Assembly (NCBI GenBank): GCA_963835215.1
Contig: CAWIES010000002.1
Span: 62,001-126,000, forward strand
From: Roseiarcus sp963835215
GTDB lineage: Bacteria > Pseudomonadota > Alphaproteobacteria > Rhizobiales > Beijerinckiaceae
Reading direction: 5' to 3'
Length of the DNA stretch: 64,000 nucleotides
Below the pieces are notes generated by a model. That model had not been told where the DNA came from. It searched no databases and saw only the letters and a program-made list of their open reading frames with translations. Shown piece by piece: positions 8,822 through 17,523 of the stretch (its first letter is position 1; each line of letters opens with the position of its first letter). The translations under genes and the position numbers were made by a program.

Positions 8822-9448
8822 CTAGCGTTTTTTCGCTCCGCCGGTCTGCGCCGCGCGGATCGCCGCGATCTGCTCGGCGGCGACGAGGTCGAACGGCGCG
8901 AACGATCGCTCGGCTCTGGCAAGAATCACGGCGCCCTCGCAAGCGGAGATCAGCGTCGCGGCAAGTGCGCTGGCCCGCTTCGGCTCGACGCCGCCGGCGG
9001 CGAGCAGCGCGCCAAGGCGCGCGCGCCACTGGCGAAAGACGTCCGCCGCTTTCTCGAGCAGCGCCGGCGCGTTGGCGGCGACGGTGACCGCCGCAACCGC
9101 GCAGCCGGCGCTGAAATCGGACCTTTCCAACACCGAGCGCCACAGCGCGACAAACGTCGCCGCGACCTCGGCGGCTGGCCGACCCTCGAGCTTGTCGAGG
9201 ACCGCCATGGCGTGCGCGCCAGCGGCGTCGAGCGCGGCGAGAACCAACTCGTCCTTGCCGCCGGGGAAGTGGTGATAGAGCGATCCGCGCGGCGCGCCCG
9301 AGGCCTCCAGCACCTGGCTGAACGACGCGCCCTGCAGGCCCTTTTTGGCCAGCAGAATCGCCGTGCGCGCAATCATCTGCCCCCTGACATTGTCCGCCAA
9401 CCCGCCAGCCTCCAACCCGCCAAGCTCATTGACTATGACGATCATCAT
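8822..9448 (-). CDS. TetR-family repressor next to tautomerase
   Basis: Up to 208 residues. A helix-turn-helix at about residues 27-70 reads ARTAILLAKKGLQGASFSQVLEASGAPRGSLYHHFPGGKDELV, and the C-terminal ligand domain contains FSAGCAVAAVTVAA, as in the TetR group that controls detoxification or quinone-responsive genes. The start is uncertain: ATG at 9448 or an internal ATG at 9376. It ends five bases from the allophanate hydrolase stop, convergent with it. It is divergent from the tautomerase gene with a perfect palindrome between them, so that gene is the likely target. Confidence 0.88.
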   Translation of the reverse strand: MMIVIVNELGGLEAGGLADNVRGQMIARTAILLAKKGLQGASFSQVLEASGAPRGSLYHHFPGGKDELVLAALDAAGAHAMAVLDKLEGRPAAEVAATFVALWRSVLERSDFSAGCAVAAVTVAANAPALLEKAADVFRQWRARLGALLAAGGVEPKRASALAATLISACEGAVILARAERSFAPFDLVAAEQIAAIRAAQTGGAKKR

Positions 9449-9456
9449 ATTCTATC

Positions 9457-9478
9457 GTCTATGACGGCCGTCATAGAC
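9457..9478. promoter_or_regulatory. Perfect 22-bp palindrome, probable TetR operator
   Basis: The half-site GTCTATGACGG is followed directly by its exact reverse complement. It lies between the divergent TetR and tautomerase genes, 20 bases before the tautomerase ATG. A related half-site CTATGACG occurs at 9433-9440. Confidence 0.75.
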
Positions 9479-9497
9479 CGTTGAGGAGGTGTTCGCC

Positions 9498-9926
9498 ATG
9501 CCAATGATCGACATTTACGCCACCAAAGGGACATTCGCCGATCCCCATAAGCTCGCCAAGGACGCGGCCAGCGTCGTCAAAGGGGTCGAGCAGGTTCCCG
9601 ACATTCCGATGTTCCGCAAGAACACCGCCGGCTTTGTCCACGAATTGCCGGCCGGCGCGATCGCCAACACCGATGGCGACAGCAACTACGTTCGCGTTCA
9701 GGTTCTCACCAACGCGGGCGCGCTCAGCCGCGACAAACAGCTCGCTGTCGTCACGCAGTTGACCGAGTTGGTCAAGACCGCCGCGGGCGATCCGACGCTC
9801 GGCGAACGGACATGGGTGCTGTTGACCGAGGCGACTGTCGGCGGCTGGGGCCTGTGGGGCCACGCCCACACCAACGAGGAGCTGGTTACCGCCGCTCGCG
9901 CGGAAATCGCCAAGCTTCGCGGCTAA
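9498..9926 (+). CDS. Tautomerase-family protein (4-oxalocrotonate tautomerase-like)
   Basis: 142 residues, starting MPMIDIYATKGTF. The proline directly after the initiator methionine would be the catalytic base of the tautomerase superfamily once Met is removed. ATG 9498 has GAGGAGGT seven bases upstream and is preferred over GTG at 9489, which would bury the proline. At 142 residues it is longer than 4-OT subunits (about 62) and fits the two-domain or long-chain members. The second half contains ERTWVLLTEATVGGWGLWGHAHT. The substrate is unknown. The neighbouring TetR gene and palindrome suggest induction by a small electrophile or phenolic compound, which is inference. Confidence 0.75.
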   Translation: MPMIDIYATKGTFADPHKLAKDAASVVKGVEQVPDIPMFRKNTAGFVHELPAGAIANTDGDSNYVRVQVLTNAGALSRDKQLAVVTQLTELVKTAAGDPTLGERTWVLLTEATVGGWGLWGHAHTNEELVTAARAEIAKLRG

Positions 9927-10109
9927 ACGCGCGAAACCCGCAAGGACGAAACGCCTGCCGAAGCCCGCCCGCGCCATCTCCATCGCGCGGGCTGGTCTTA
10001 CCGGCCACGTTGCACTAAGTTCCGCGTTAACCACTCGGCGGGGCCGGACCGCCGCAGGCGACGCTTCACCCTGCACTGCCCTCTCGGGCGCCATTTGGAG
10101 GACGACTCG

Positions 10110-10313
10110 ATGAGAGTGCTTATCGCCTTGGTGGTGATCGTTTATCTGATCGGCGTTGGCGTCCAACTCGCGCCGACGTTCCAGGCAAGCTGGAGCACCG
10201 TCCCGGCCTCGCAGCTCGCCACCAGCGTCGCGCAGGCGCTGCCGAGCGCCCTGACTTGGCCGATGGTCGCCTATCACAAGGTCATGGGCGGGAGCGCCGC
10301 CGCGCCGGGCTGA
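10110..10313 (+). CDS. Small one-pass membrane protein, hypothetical
   Basis: 67 residues from ATG 10110 (GGAGG eight bases upstream). There is one hydrophobic segment at residues 2-22 (RVLIALVVIVYLIGVGVQLAP), then a polar Ser/Ala-rich tail ending AYHKVMGGSAAAPG. Family unknown. It stands alone between the tautomerase and a GlsB-like gene, all on the same strand. Confidence 0.65.
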   Translation: MRVLIALVVIVYLIGVGVQLAPTFQASWSTVPASQLATSVAQALPSALTWPMVAYHKVMGGSAAAPG

Positions 10314-10450
10314 CGCCAAATCGGAACGAACTGGCCGCCAATGCGTTAACTGGCGTGCGCTGGAATCGCTAGCCGAGGAGCGGCGAAACGGTCAGCACTT
10401 TGGCGGCTTGATCCATCGACAATTTGACCGTGAAAAATTTGGAGGGCGCC

Positions 10451-10738
10451 GTGTCGGGTGAAAGTCTTCTCGTCATCATCGTAGTCGGACTGATCGCAGG
10501 GTGGCTCGCTGGTCAGATCGTGAACGGCACGGGATACGGACTGATCAACGATCTCGTTATCGGCATCATCGGCGCTTTCATCGGCGGTTGGCTGATGCCG
10601 CGTCTCGGCATCCAACTCGCCACCGGCATTATCAACGCGATCATCAACGCCACGATCGGCGCGATCATCCTTCTCCTGATTCTTCGACTGGTTCGCGGCG
10701 GCGGTCGCTGGCGAGGCGGTTGGGGCCGGCGCTGGTAG
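10451..10738 (+). CDS. GlsB/YeaQ/YmgE family stress-associated membrane protein
   Basis: 95 residues from GTG 10451 (TTGGAGGGC just upstream). Three hydrophobic segments with glycine motifs (VGLIAGWLAGQIV, LVIGIIGAFIGGWLMPRLG, INATIGAIILLLILRLV) match the transglycosylase-associated (GlsB/YeaQ/YmgE) family. The tail RGGGRWRGGWGRRW is strongly basic. Members are small inner-membrane proteins linked to general stress; the molecular role is not established. Confidence 0.85.
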   Translation: MSGESLLVIIVVGLIAGWLAGQIVNGTGYGLINDLVIGIIGAFIGGWLMPRLGIQLATGIINAIINATIGAIILLLILRLVRGGGRWRGGWGRRW

Positions 10739-10838
10739 CGCGAGCCCAGAGCGCGGGTGGAGCCAGGACAATCCGCTTTGCTCGAACGCCCCGCTAGACG
10801 ACTTGCCGGTTGCGCCGATCGCGTGACGAGGGGCCAAC

Positions 10839-11825
10839 ATGCGTTGGAAACGTCACTCGAAGCGTGGCCTCGCCGCAACGATGGCGGCGACATTTGTTGT
10901 TGCCGCGACGCCCGCCCCCGCGCAGGAATCGCCCGCGCAAGAACCCGCCTGTGGATTTCACCGCGCTTTCGTCAGACAGGACGAGGATGGCCTCGGCAAG
11001 ATCTGGGTCTACGAGGGCGCGCCCTCCAGCGCGATTGGCGGCAGGCGGCCGCTGGCCTTTGTCTCGCCTTTGAAGGTCAACACCGACGGAACGCGAATCT
11101 CCTACAAAGTCGACGATCCCAGAGCCGTGAACGGCGCCATCAACGACATTCGCTACGCTTTCAATGATCCCAACCGGCCAATTTCCGATTTCGAGGCGAT
11201 TGCGGCCGCGAATTGGAAGCCGGTCGCGCAAGTCTGGCGCGTGCTAGACCCTGAGATCATCGAGCGCGACAGGCGGCCCGGCAAGCAGGGACGGCCATGC
11301 ATCGACGCGGACAATTACATCGTGTCGATGACCGCGGAGCCGGCGGTCGCGGGCGGTGGCACTCGCGAGGGCGACTGCGATCAAACGAAGTGGATCGACG
11401 CGCTGACGGTTCCAGGAATCGTCCTGCCAACGCCGACGCGAACGCACCCCTCCGAATTCAACCAGCGCGGCGCAGTGATGCGCAGCGTCGCGGTGGCCAT
11501 GACGCTGGCGGAGCCGCGCCGCATCGCGTTTGGAATTGTCGGCGATCTCGGCCCGGACAATAAGCTTGGCGAAGCTTCGGTCGCAATGAACCGCACCCTT
11601 AACGGATTGGCGAGCTCGGACAATCCGAAAAGCGGCGACGACGCCGACGCGCGGTTCCAGGCCAGCGCGTCAATCGTGTTCGTTCTGCCTGGCGAGGAAA
11701 ACCGCTTGCCCTATCCGGTCACGGGCGAGCGGGCCAGCGCCTTCGCCAAAGTCCGCTTTGACGCCTGGGGCGGCGAGAGCCGCTTGCAGGCCTGCCTCGC
11801 GGAGATCGCCGAAACGCATGAGTGA
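10839..11825 (+). CDS. Secreted chitosanase-like (GH75-type) protein
   Basis: 328 residues with a signal peptide (about 1-29, LAATMAATFVVAATPAPAQ). The core FVSPLKVNTDGTRISYKVDDPRAVNGAINDIRY, then CDQTKWIDALTVPGIVLPTP, and IAFGIVGDLGPDNKLGEASVAMNRTL resembles the glycoside hydrolase family 75 (fungal-type chitosanase) domain. The acidic residues in DDP and VGDLGP would be the candidate catalytic ones. I recall the family by pattern only. It sits next to a full amino-sugar uptake and breakdown module (11.9-21.3 kb), which supports a role in releasing glucosamine-type sugars outside the cell. The call is moderate; it could be an inactive relative. Confidence 0.5.
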   Translation: MRWKRHSKRGLAATMAATFVVAATPAPAQESPAQEPACGFHRAFVRQDEDGLGKIWVYEGAPSSAIGGRRPLAFVSPLKVNTDGTRISYKVDDPRAVNGAINDIRYAFNDPNRPISDFEAIAAANWKPVAQVWRVLDPEIIERDRRPGKQGRPCIDADNYIVSMTAEPAVAGGGTREGDCDQTKWIDALTVPGIVLPTPTRTHPSEFNQRGAVMRSVAVAMTLAEPRRIAFGIVGDLGPDNKLGEASVAMNRTLNGLASSDNPKSGDDADARFQASASIVFVLPGEENRLPYPVTGERASAFAKVRFDAWGGESRLQACLAEIAETHE

Positions 11826-11868
11826 TCCAAGAAGGCGATGGCGCGTTTCGTGACGCTCGGTAGCGCGT

Positions 11869-12933
11869 TTACAGCGTCACGACTTCAGCGGTGCGAACGC
11901 TTTTGTCGGCGGCGAGCACGATCCGCAGCGAATCGACCGCGCCGCGCGCGTGTTCGCTGAGGTCTTCATCGTTGCGAATGGCGGCGAGGAAGGCGCGCTG
12001 CTCCCGGTTGCACAGTTCCTGATGGCCCGGCTCGTCATCCATCTGCAGGATCTCGTCGGGCTTGGCGAAGCGGCCTTTCGTATCCAGCGCCGAGTAGTGC
12101 ACGCGCAACGCGCTGGTCTTGGTGTGGCTGTCGACCGAAGCGGACTCTGTCTTGGATTCGTCCATCGCGATCGAGACGCAACCTTTTGGTCCGATCATGT
12201 CCTTCACGAAGAACGCCGTCTCCGACATCATCGGCCCCCAGCCCGCCTCGTACCAGCCGATCGAGCCGTCGTCGAATGTCACTTGCAGGCAGCCGTAGTT
12301 GTACATGCCTACGCTGATCTCGTCGGTCAGACGCGCGCCAATGGCGTGAACGCGAACCGGCTTCGCGCCGGTGACCTGGCACATCACGTCGACGTAATGC
12401 ACGCCGCAATCGACGATCGGGCTGATCGACTTCATCAGCCGCTTATGCGTTTCCCACTGGGCCGCCGACGATTGCTGGTTCAGGTTCATGCGCATGACAA
12501 GTGGCTTGCCAAGCGTCTTGCCGATCTCGACGAACTTGGCCCAGGAGGGATGCACGCGCAGGATATAGCCGACATAGAGCTTTCGCCGCTTGACCTTGGC
12601 GAGCGCGAGAATTTCCTCGGCCTCGGCGACCGTGTCGGCGAGCGGCTTCTCGATGAAGATATGGCAGCCGGCGTTCAGCGCCATTTTTGCGTAGGCGGCG
12701 TGGGTGTCGGGCCAGGTGCAGATCGAGACGGCGTCAGGCTGCAATTGCGCCAGCGCCGTGGCGTAGTCCGAAAACAGCGGCGCGCCGGGGAATTCTCCGA
12801 CGAGGTCCGTGCGCGCCTCGATGTCGCGGCTGCAGAGGCCGGCGATTTCGAAGCCCTCGACCGCTCGATAGGCGCGCGCGTGGCTCATCCCCATATTGCC
12901 AAGGCCGACGACGAGCACGCGCACAGGTTTCAT
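11869..12933 (-). CDS. Gfo/Idh/MocA-family NAD(P)-dependent oxidoreductase
   Basis: 354 residues. The N-terminal Rossmann domain begins VRVLVVGLGNMGMSHARAY and has EKPLADTVAEAEEIL (the conserved EKP motif, about residues 94-96). A C-terminal alpha/beta substrate domain follows with DCGVHYVDVMC, carrying the usual His. It is the last gene of the leftward sugar ABC transporter operon, so it probably oxidises or reduces a sugar imported by that system. The exact substrate is not visible. Confidence 0.85.
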   Translation of the reverse strand: MKPVRVLVVGLGNMGMSHARAYRAVEGFEIAGLCSRDIEARTDLVGEFPGAPLFSDYATALAQLQPDAVSICTWPDTHAAYAKMALNAGCHIFIEKPLADTVAEAEEILALAKVKRRKLYVGYILRVHPSWAKFVEIGKTLGKPLVMRMNLNQQSSAAQWETHKRLMKSISPIVDCGVHYVDVMCQVTGAKPVRVHAIGARLTDEISVGMYNYGCLQVTFDDGSIGWYEAGWGPMMSETAFFVKDMIGPKGCVSIAMDESKTESASVDSHTKTSALRVHYSALDTKGRFAKPDEILQMDDEPGHQELCNREQRAFLAAIRNDEDLSEHARGAVDSLRIVLAADKSVRTAEVVTL

Positions 12934-12956
12934 CTTCGCCTCCCGATGGTGTCAGG

Positions 12957-14045
12957 TCAGCCGAGCGAGACGCGCTGGCCCGTTTCATCGAATATGTGCA
13001 GGTCCTGATTGGCCGCGCTCAGCGTGACCGCGGCGCCGACCTCGGGAACCTCGCGCCCCTTGATCTCGACGATGATCGAACCCTGATCGCCGGAGCGCAC
13101 ATAGGCGTTGGAGGTCTCGCCAAGCCGCTCGATCAGTTCGATCGTCGCCTGGACGCGGAAGCGGCCGGCGGCGGCGGTCGAGAGGTGCTCGGGCCGCACG
13201 CCGACAGTCAGCTTCGACCCGATCGTGGGGGCGAAATGCGGCGCGTCGAGGACAAAGGCCGGCAGGTTCGGGCCGCCGAGCGTAGCGCCAGTCGCATCCT
13301 TTCGCTCGACCGTCGCCGCGAAGAAATTCATGCGCGGCGAGCCGATGAAACCGGCGACGAACAAATTGGCTGGCGTGTAATAAAGATCGAGCGGCTTGCC
13401 GACCTGGGCGATCCGCCCCTGGTTCATCACGACGATGCGGTCGGCCAGCGTCATGGCTTCGACTTGATCGTGAGTCACGTAGACCATCGTCGCCTTTAGC
13501 AACTTGTGCAGCTTGGCGATCTCGACGCGGGTCGAGACGCGCAGCGCCGCATCGAGATTGGAGAGCGGTTCGTCGAACAGGAAGATGTCGGGCTCGCGCA
13601 CGATCGCGCGGCCGATGGCGACACGCTGGCGCTGTCCGCCCGACAGGGCGCGCGGGTGGCGCGCGAGCAGCGGCTCGAGCTGCAGCATGCGCGCGGCCTC
13701 GGCGACGCGGCGATCCATTTCCGTGCGCGCGACGCCGGTGAATTTCAGGCCGAAGGTCATGTTCTTGCGCACGTTCATGTGGGGATAGAGCGCGTAGGAC
13801 TGGAACACCATCGCGATCTTGCGCTCGGCCGGGGCGAGCGCATTGACCAGCCGGCCGCCGATGTAGATGTCGCCGGACGTCGGCGCGTCGAGCCCGGCGA
13901 TCATGCGCAGCAGCGTCGATTTTCCGCAGCCCGACGGCCCGACCAGCACGACGAATTCGCCGTCCTCGACCGTAAGCGCGATGTCGCTGAGGACGCGCGT
14001 CTCGCCGTAGTTCTTGGCGAGATTCTCGATGCGCAGGTTGGCCAT
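12957..14045 (-). CDS. Sugar ABC transporter ATPase (MalK/UgpC type)
   Basis: 362 residues. The ATPase domain has Walker A GPSGCGKST (about 37-45), signature LSGGQRQRVAIGRAIVREPDIFLFDEPLSNLDAALR and the switch His in YVTHDQVEAM. A C-terminal OB-fold regulatory domain carries GVRPEHL and ends HIFDETGQRVSLG. It is the ATPase shared by the two permeases at 14057-15849. By context the sugar is an amino sugar or chito-oligosaccharide. Confidence 0.93.
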   Translation of the reverse strand: MANLRIENLAKNYGETRVLSDIALTVEDGEFVVLVGPSGCGKSTLLRMIAGLDAPTSGDIYIGGRLVNALAPAERKIAMVFQSYALYPHMNVRKNMTFGLKFTGVARTEMDRRVAEAARMLQLEPLLARHPRALSGGQRQRVAIGRAIVREPDIFLFDEPLSNLDAALRVSTRVEIAKLHKLLKATMVYVTHDQVEAMTLADRIVVMNQGRIAQVGKPLDLYYTPANLFVAGFIGSPRMNFFAATVERKDATGATLGGPNLPAFVLDAPHFAPTIGSKLTVGVRPEHLSTAAAGRFRVQATIELIERLGETSNAYVRSGDQGSIIVEIKGREVPEVGAAVTLSAANQDLHIFDETGQRVSLG

Positions 14046-14056
14046 GGACGAGAACC

Positions 14057-14887
14057 CTATTTCACCGCGCCGGCGGTGAGGCCGCCGATGAGTTGCCGCG
14101 AGAAGACGACGTAGATGGCGATCACCGGCAGGATCGCCAGCGACAGCGCGGCGAGCACCGCATTCCAGTCGGTGATGTACTGGCCGAGAAACTGCTGCAC
14201 GCCGAACGTGATCGTATGGGTCGAATCGCTTGAGGTGAGGATCAGCGGGAACCAGAGATCGTTCCAGATCGGCACGACGGTGAAGACCGCGACGGTGGCG
14301 ATGGCGGGCCTCAGCAGCGGCGCGATCACCTCGAAGAAAATGCGCGTTTCCGGCACGCCGTCGCAGCGCGCGGCATCGCGCAGATCCCTGGGGATCTGTT
14401 GAATGAATTCGCCGAGGATGAAGATCGCCATCGGCAGGCCTTGCGCGACGTAGACGAGGATGAGTGCGGTCAATGTGTCGTTGAGCCCCGCCACGCGCAT
14501 CATCGTCAGAATGGCGACCGAGCCCAATCGGATCGGCACCATGACGCCGATCGCCAGGAATAAAGCGAGCGGCGTCGAGCCGCGAAACTGGTATTCGGTC
14601 AGCGCCCAGGCGGCCATCGCGCCGAACAGCAGCACGAAAAACATGCTGGCGAGCGTGACCACGATCGAGTTGGAGAAATAGAGTCCGACATGCGAAGCGC
14701 GCAGCACCTTGGCGTAGCCGATCAGCGAGAAAGTGGCGTTGTTGGGCGGCGACAGCGGCGCGCCAAAGATCGCGTTGCGCGCCTTGAACGAATTCATCAC
14801 CACCAGCAGGATCGGCCCGAGCGCGATCGCGCTATAGGCGATGAGAATCGCATGAACGCCGAATGTCTGGACGCGTTGGCGCAGCAT
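14057..14887 (-). CDS. Sugar ABC transporter permease (MalG type)
   Basis: 276 residues from ATG 14887, about six membrane segments. The EAA loop reads IPRDLRDAARCDGVPETRIFFEVIAPLLRPAI, the site that contacts the ATPase. Open frame extends far upstream of 14887 but only as antisense-like sequence over the neighbouring permease, so it was trimmed. It is 11 bases from the MalF-type gene and 11 from the ATPase, in one operon. Confidence 0.92.
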   Translation of the reverse strand: MLRQRVQTFGVHAILIAYSAIALGPILLVVMNSFKARNAIFGAPLSPPNNATFSLIGYAKVLRASHVGLYFSNSIVVTLASMFFVLLFGAMAAWALTEYQFRGSTPLALFLAIGVMVPIRLGSVAILTMMRVAGLNDTLTALILVYVAQGLPMAIFILGEFIQQIPRDLRDAARCDGVPETRIFFEVIAPLLRPAIATVAVFTVVPIWNDLWFPLILTSSDSTHTITFGVQQFLGQYITDWNAVLAALSLAILPVIAIYVVFSRQLIGGLTAGAVK

Positions 14888-14898
14888 CGCGGGCCCGT

Positions 14899-15849
14899 TC
14901 AAAAGGTGTAGCGGTTCATGCGCCGCTGCAGGAGGAGCAGATAGGCGCAAACGCCAGCGAGAATGATGAAGAACATCGTCGTCGCCACCGCCGCGCCCAT
15001 GGTCGGACTGCCGAGCTGAAGCTGGTTGCCGAAGAAGGTGCGATAGAAGAACGTGCCGAGGATGTCGGCGGCGAAATTCGGCCCGGCGAGCGCGCCTTTG
15101 ACCGAGTAGATGAGGTCGAAGGCGTTGAAGTTGGCGACGAAGGTCAGGATCGAGACGAGGCCGATGGTTGGCAGCACCAGCGGCAACTTGATGTGCAGGA
15201 AGATGCGGAAATGGCCGAGCCCGTCGACGCGCGCGGCGTCGACCAGTTCGTCGGGGATATTGAGCAGCGCGGCGTAGATCAGCATCAGGGGGATGCCGAC
15301 GAATTGCCACACCGAGATCAGCGCCAGCGTGACCAGCGCCGTCGAAGGCAGGCCGAGCCAGGGGGCAAACCACGAGCCGAGTCCGACCGACTTCAGCGCG
15401 CCTTCGGCGACGCCCCAGAGCGGCGAGAGAATGAGGCCCCAGGCGAAGCCGACGATCACCACCGAGAGCATCGTCGGCAGGAAGATGACCGTGCGGTAGA
15501 GCCCCTTGAGCTTGAGGCCCGGCAGACTGAGCAGGCCCGCCAGCGCGATGCCGATCGGGTTCTGCACCCCCATATGCACGAGAAAGAACACGAAGTTGTT
15601 GCGCAGCGCGTTCCAGAATGGCCCGGACCAGTCGCTGTCGGTGAACAGCGTGGTGAAATTGGCGAGGCCGACGAAATGGTAGCCGCCCGTCTCGTCGGTC
15701 GTATAGGCCGACAGTCCCATGGTCGCCAGCAGCGGGTAGATCGACAGGGCCGTGTAGATGAGGACCGCCGGCCCGAGAAACAGCGCCATCAGGCCGAGAA
15801 AGCGCGCCCGCGGCATGGAGACGACGACTTGGGAAGCGGGGTCGGCCAT
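14899..15849 (-). CDS. Sugar ABC transporter permease (MalF type)
   Basis: 316 residues, about six membrane segments starting with MALFLGPAVLIYTALSIYPLL. The EAA loop reads IPDELVDAARVDGLGHFRIFLHIKLPLVLPTI. It pairs with the permease at 14057-14887. It lies 165 bases downstream of the binding-protein gene, and that gap is filled by a multi-hairpin repeat. Confidence 0.92.
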   Translation of the reverse strand: MADPASQVVVSMPRARFLGLMALFLGPAVLIYTALSIYPLLATMGLSAYTTDETGGYHFVGLANFTTLFTDSDWSGPFWNALRNNFVFFLVHMGVQNPIGIALAGLLSLPGLKLKGLYRTVIFLPTMLSVVIVGFAWGLILSPLWGVAEGALKSVGLGSWFAPWLGLPSTALVTLALISVWQFVGIPLMLIYAALLNIPDELVDAARVDGLGHFRIFLHIKLPLVLPTIGLVSILTFVANFNAFDLIYSVKGALAGPNFAADILGTFFYRTFFGNQLQLGSPTMGAAVATTMFFIILAGVCAYLLLLQRRMNRYTF

Positions 15850-15868
15850 GGAGGCTCGCGGCGCGGTT

Positions 15869-15990
15869 CCCTTCTCCCGGTGCGGGAGAAGGCGTCACGC
15901 GAAGCGTGACGGATGAAGGGCGTTTGAAAGAACGCCCGTCTTTCGACGGACTGTGGCCGGCCGCCTTCCCCCGCAAGCGGGGGGAAGGGG
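15869..15990. repeat. Intercistronic cluster of four hairpins (dispersed-repeat type)
   Basis: Four inverted repeats follow one another: CCTTCTCCC/GGGAGAAGG (15870-15892), CGTCACGC/GCGTGACG (15893-15911), GGGCGTT/AACGCCC (15918-15937) and CCTTCCCCCGC/GCGGGGGGAAGG (about 15964-15988). The first two match a palindromic repeat common in Rhizobiales genomes as I recall it. The cluster lies between the binding-protein gene and its first permease, the position where REP-like hairpins in E. coli malE-malF raise binding-protein mRNA over permease mRNA. Confidence 0.75.
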
Positions 15991-16014
15991 CGCGGCGCTG
16001 TCGTCGCCGCCGGC

Positions 16015-17278
16015 TCAGTTCGCCGGCTTATACCACTTGTCGAGGCCGTCCTGCAGTTGCTTGCCCGCGGCTTCGGGCGTCAGCGTGCCGTTGATCACCT
16101 GCGCCGAGACGTTCCAGAGTTCGTTCTCCAGGTTGGGCGTGCCGCGCGAGAGAATCTGGTAGGAATTGCGGATCGTCGACTTGCAGTCCTTGCGCCAGCC
16201 GACCATCGTCGCGGCGAGATCGTCGTCGATCTTCACCGCGTCCTTGCTGAGCGGGAAGAAGCCCGGCAGCGCGTTGGCGTAGAGCGTCGCGAATTCCGGC
16301 GTCGCCAGCCATTCGAGGAACTTCTTGGCGTCGTCCTTGTTCTTGGACGCCGAGTTCAGGCCCATCGCGATGTCGGTGTGGTCGGAGATGTAGCAGTCCT
16401 TCTCGCCGGCCGGCAGCGGCGGCCTGAAGGCGCCCATCGGGAACTTGGCCTGCGCGCGGAAGGTCGAGATGTCCCAGGAACCGGCGGGATAGATCGCGCC
16501 CTTGCCGAGCGAGAACAGGTTCTGGCTGTCGGGATAGGTCTGCGCCTGGAAGCCGTTGCCCATGTAGGGCGCCCAGGACGCTAGCTCCTTGAACACCGCG
16601 ATGTATTGCGGGTCGGTGAACTTCTCCTTGCCGGCGATCAGAGCGGCGCGGCCGGTCTCGCCCTGCCAGTAGTCGGGGCCGATGTTCTGGAAGCCCATCG
16701 TCGCCGCTTCCCACTGGTCGGCGGTGCCGAGCACGATCGGCGTGTAGGTTCCGTCCTTCTTCAGCTTGTCGAGGACGGCGTGGAACTCGGCCATCGTCTT
16801 CGGCTCTTTGGCGCCGACCTTGGCGAAGGCGTCCTTGTTGTAGATGAAGCCGTGGATGACCGAGGCCATCGGCACGCAGAACGTCGTCTTGCCGTCGTCG
16901 GTGGTCCAGGCGGACTTGGCGACGTCGGAGAAATTGGCCATGCCGCTGAGGTCGTTGAGCCCGTCGAGCTGGTTCTTGTTGTAGAGGTCGAGCGAGGCGT
17001 CGAAGGGGCGGCAGGTGATGAGGTCGCCCGCGGTGCCGCCGGCGAGGCGCGCGTTCAAGCGCGGCGTTGTATTCCTTCGGCGCCGAAGGCGCGAACTCGA
17101 CCTTGATGTCGGGATAGTGCTTGTTGAAGGCGGGGATGATTTTCGAATTCCAGATGTCGGCGTCGTCGTTGCGCCAGCTTTCGATCTTCAGCGCGCCCGC
17201 CTGAGCGGCGGTCAACCCCACCAACATCGCCGCTGCGGCGGCGCCCGCAAAGGCCAGGCGCTTGAACGTGGATTTCAT
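16015..17278 (-). pseudogene. Sugar-binding protein (extracellular family 1) with one frameshift
   Basis: The start MKSTFKRLAFAGAAAAAMLVGLTAAQAGALKIESW is a clear signal peptide and mature N-terminus. It reads well to APKEYNAAL near 17060 and then shifts frame. The rest (NARLAGGTAGDLITCRPFDASLDLYNKNQLDGLNDL onward, to KWYKPAN) is intact in the next frame. Removing one of the two adjacent A bases at 17056-17057 (plus strand) restores a single protein of about 420 residues. It is therefore either a very recent mutation or a sequencing error. As the first gene of the sugar ABC operon divergent from the nag genes, it would bind N-acetylglucosamine or chito-oligosaccharides by inference. Confidence 0.85.
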
Positions 17279-17387
17279 CGTCTTCTCCCTCAGTATGGGC
17301 CTCGACCCTCGGTTAAAGCCTGCATGATTTCAGCTTGGCGCGCACGGCGGCGAAGCCGAGCTGTCTTGCCGTCGAAGAACCAAAATG

Positions 17388-17444
17388 AGTACCACTGGTA
17401 CCTACCTCTTGTATTTATCGTTAACCTAATGCATACCTCTTGTC
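17388..17444. promoter_or_regulatory. Operator cluster between the divergent amino-sugar operons
   Basis: GTACC-ACT-GGTAC is a perfect inverted repeat at 17389-17401. The related 10-mer TACCTCTTGT occurs twice, at 17403-17412 and 17434-17443, exactly 31 bases (about three helical turns) apart. TACCACTGGTA, TACCTCTTGTA and TACCTCTTGTC look like three versions of one site. The UTRA-type GntR regulator at 18420-19178 is the likely binder. Confidence 0.6.
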
Positions 17445-17523
17445 TAGGCCCGCGCAGCCGCCGTTCGGACAAGAATCTTTTGGGGCGAAAGGCGCGAGGA
17501 CAAGCGAAAGCGGCGGAACGATT

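Noticed and set aside
8814..8834. ACGC-GCTA-GCGT followed by six T as a terminator for the allophanate hydrolase gene
   Set aside because: The stem is only four base pairs and the T-run lies within the coding end of the convergent TetR gene; not strong enough to list.
9940..10010. GC-rich inverted repeat (CCCGCGC ... GCGCGGG) after the tautomerase as a terminator
   Set aside because: No T-run follows the stem; it may be a Rho-dependent end or chance in a high-GC genome.
14888..15976. N-terminal extension of the MalG-type permease frame
   Set aside because: The extension is Arg/Ala-rich antisense-like sequence overlapping the MalF-type gene; ATG 14887 gives the normal length.
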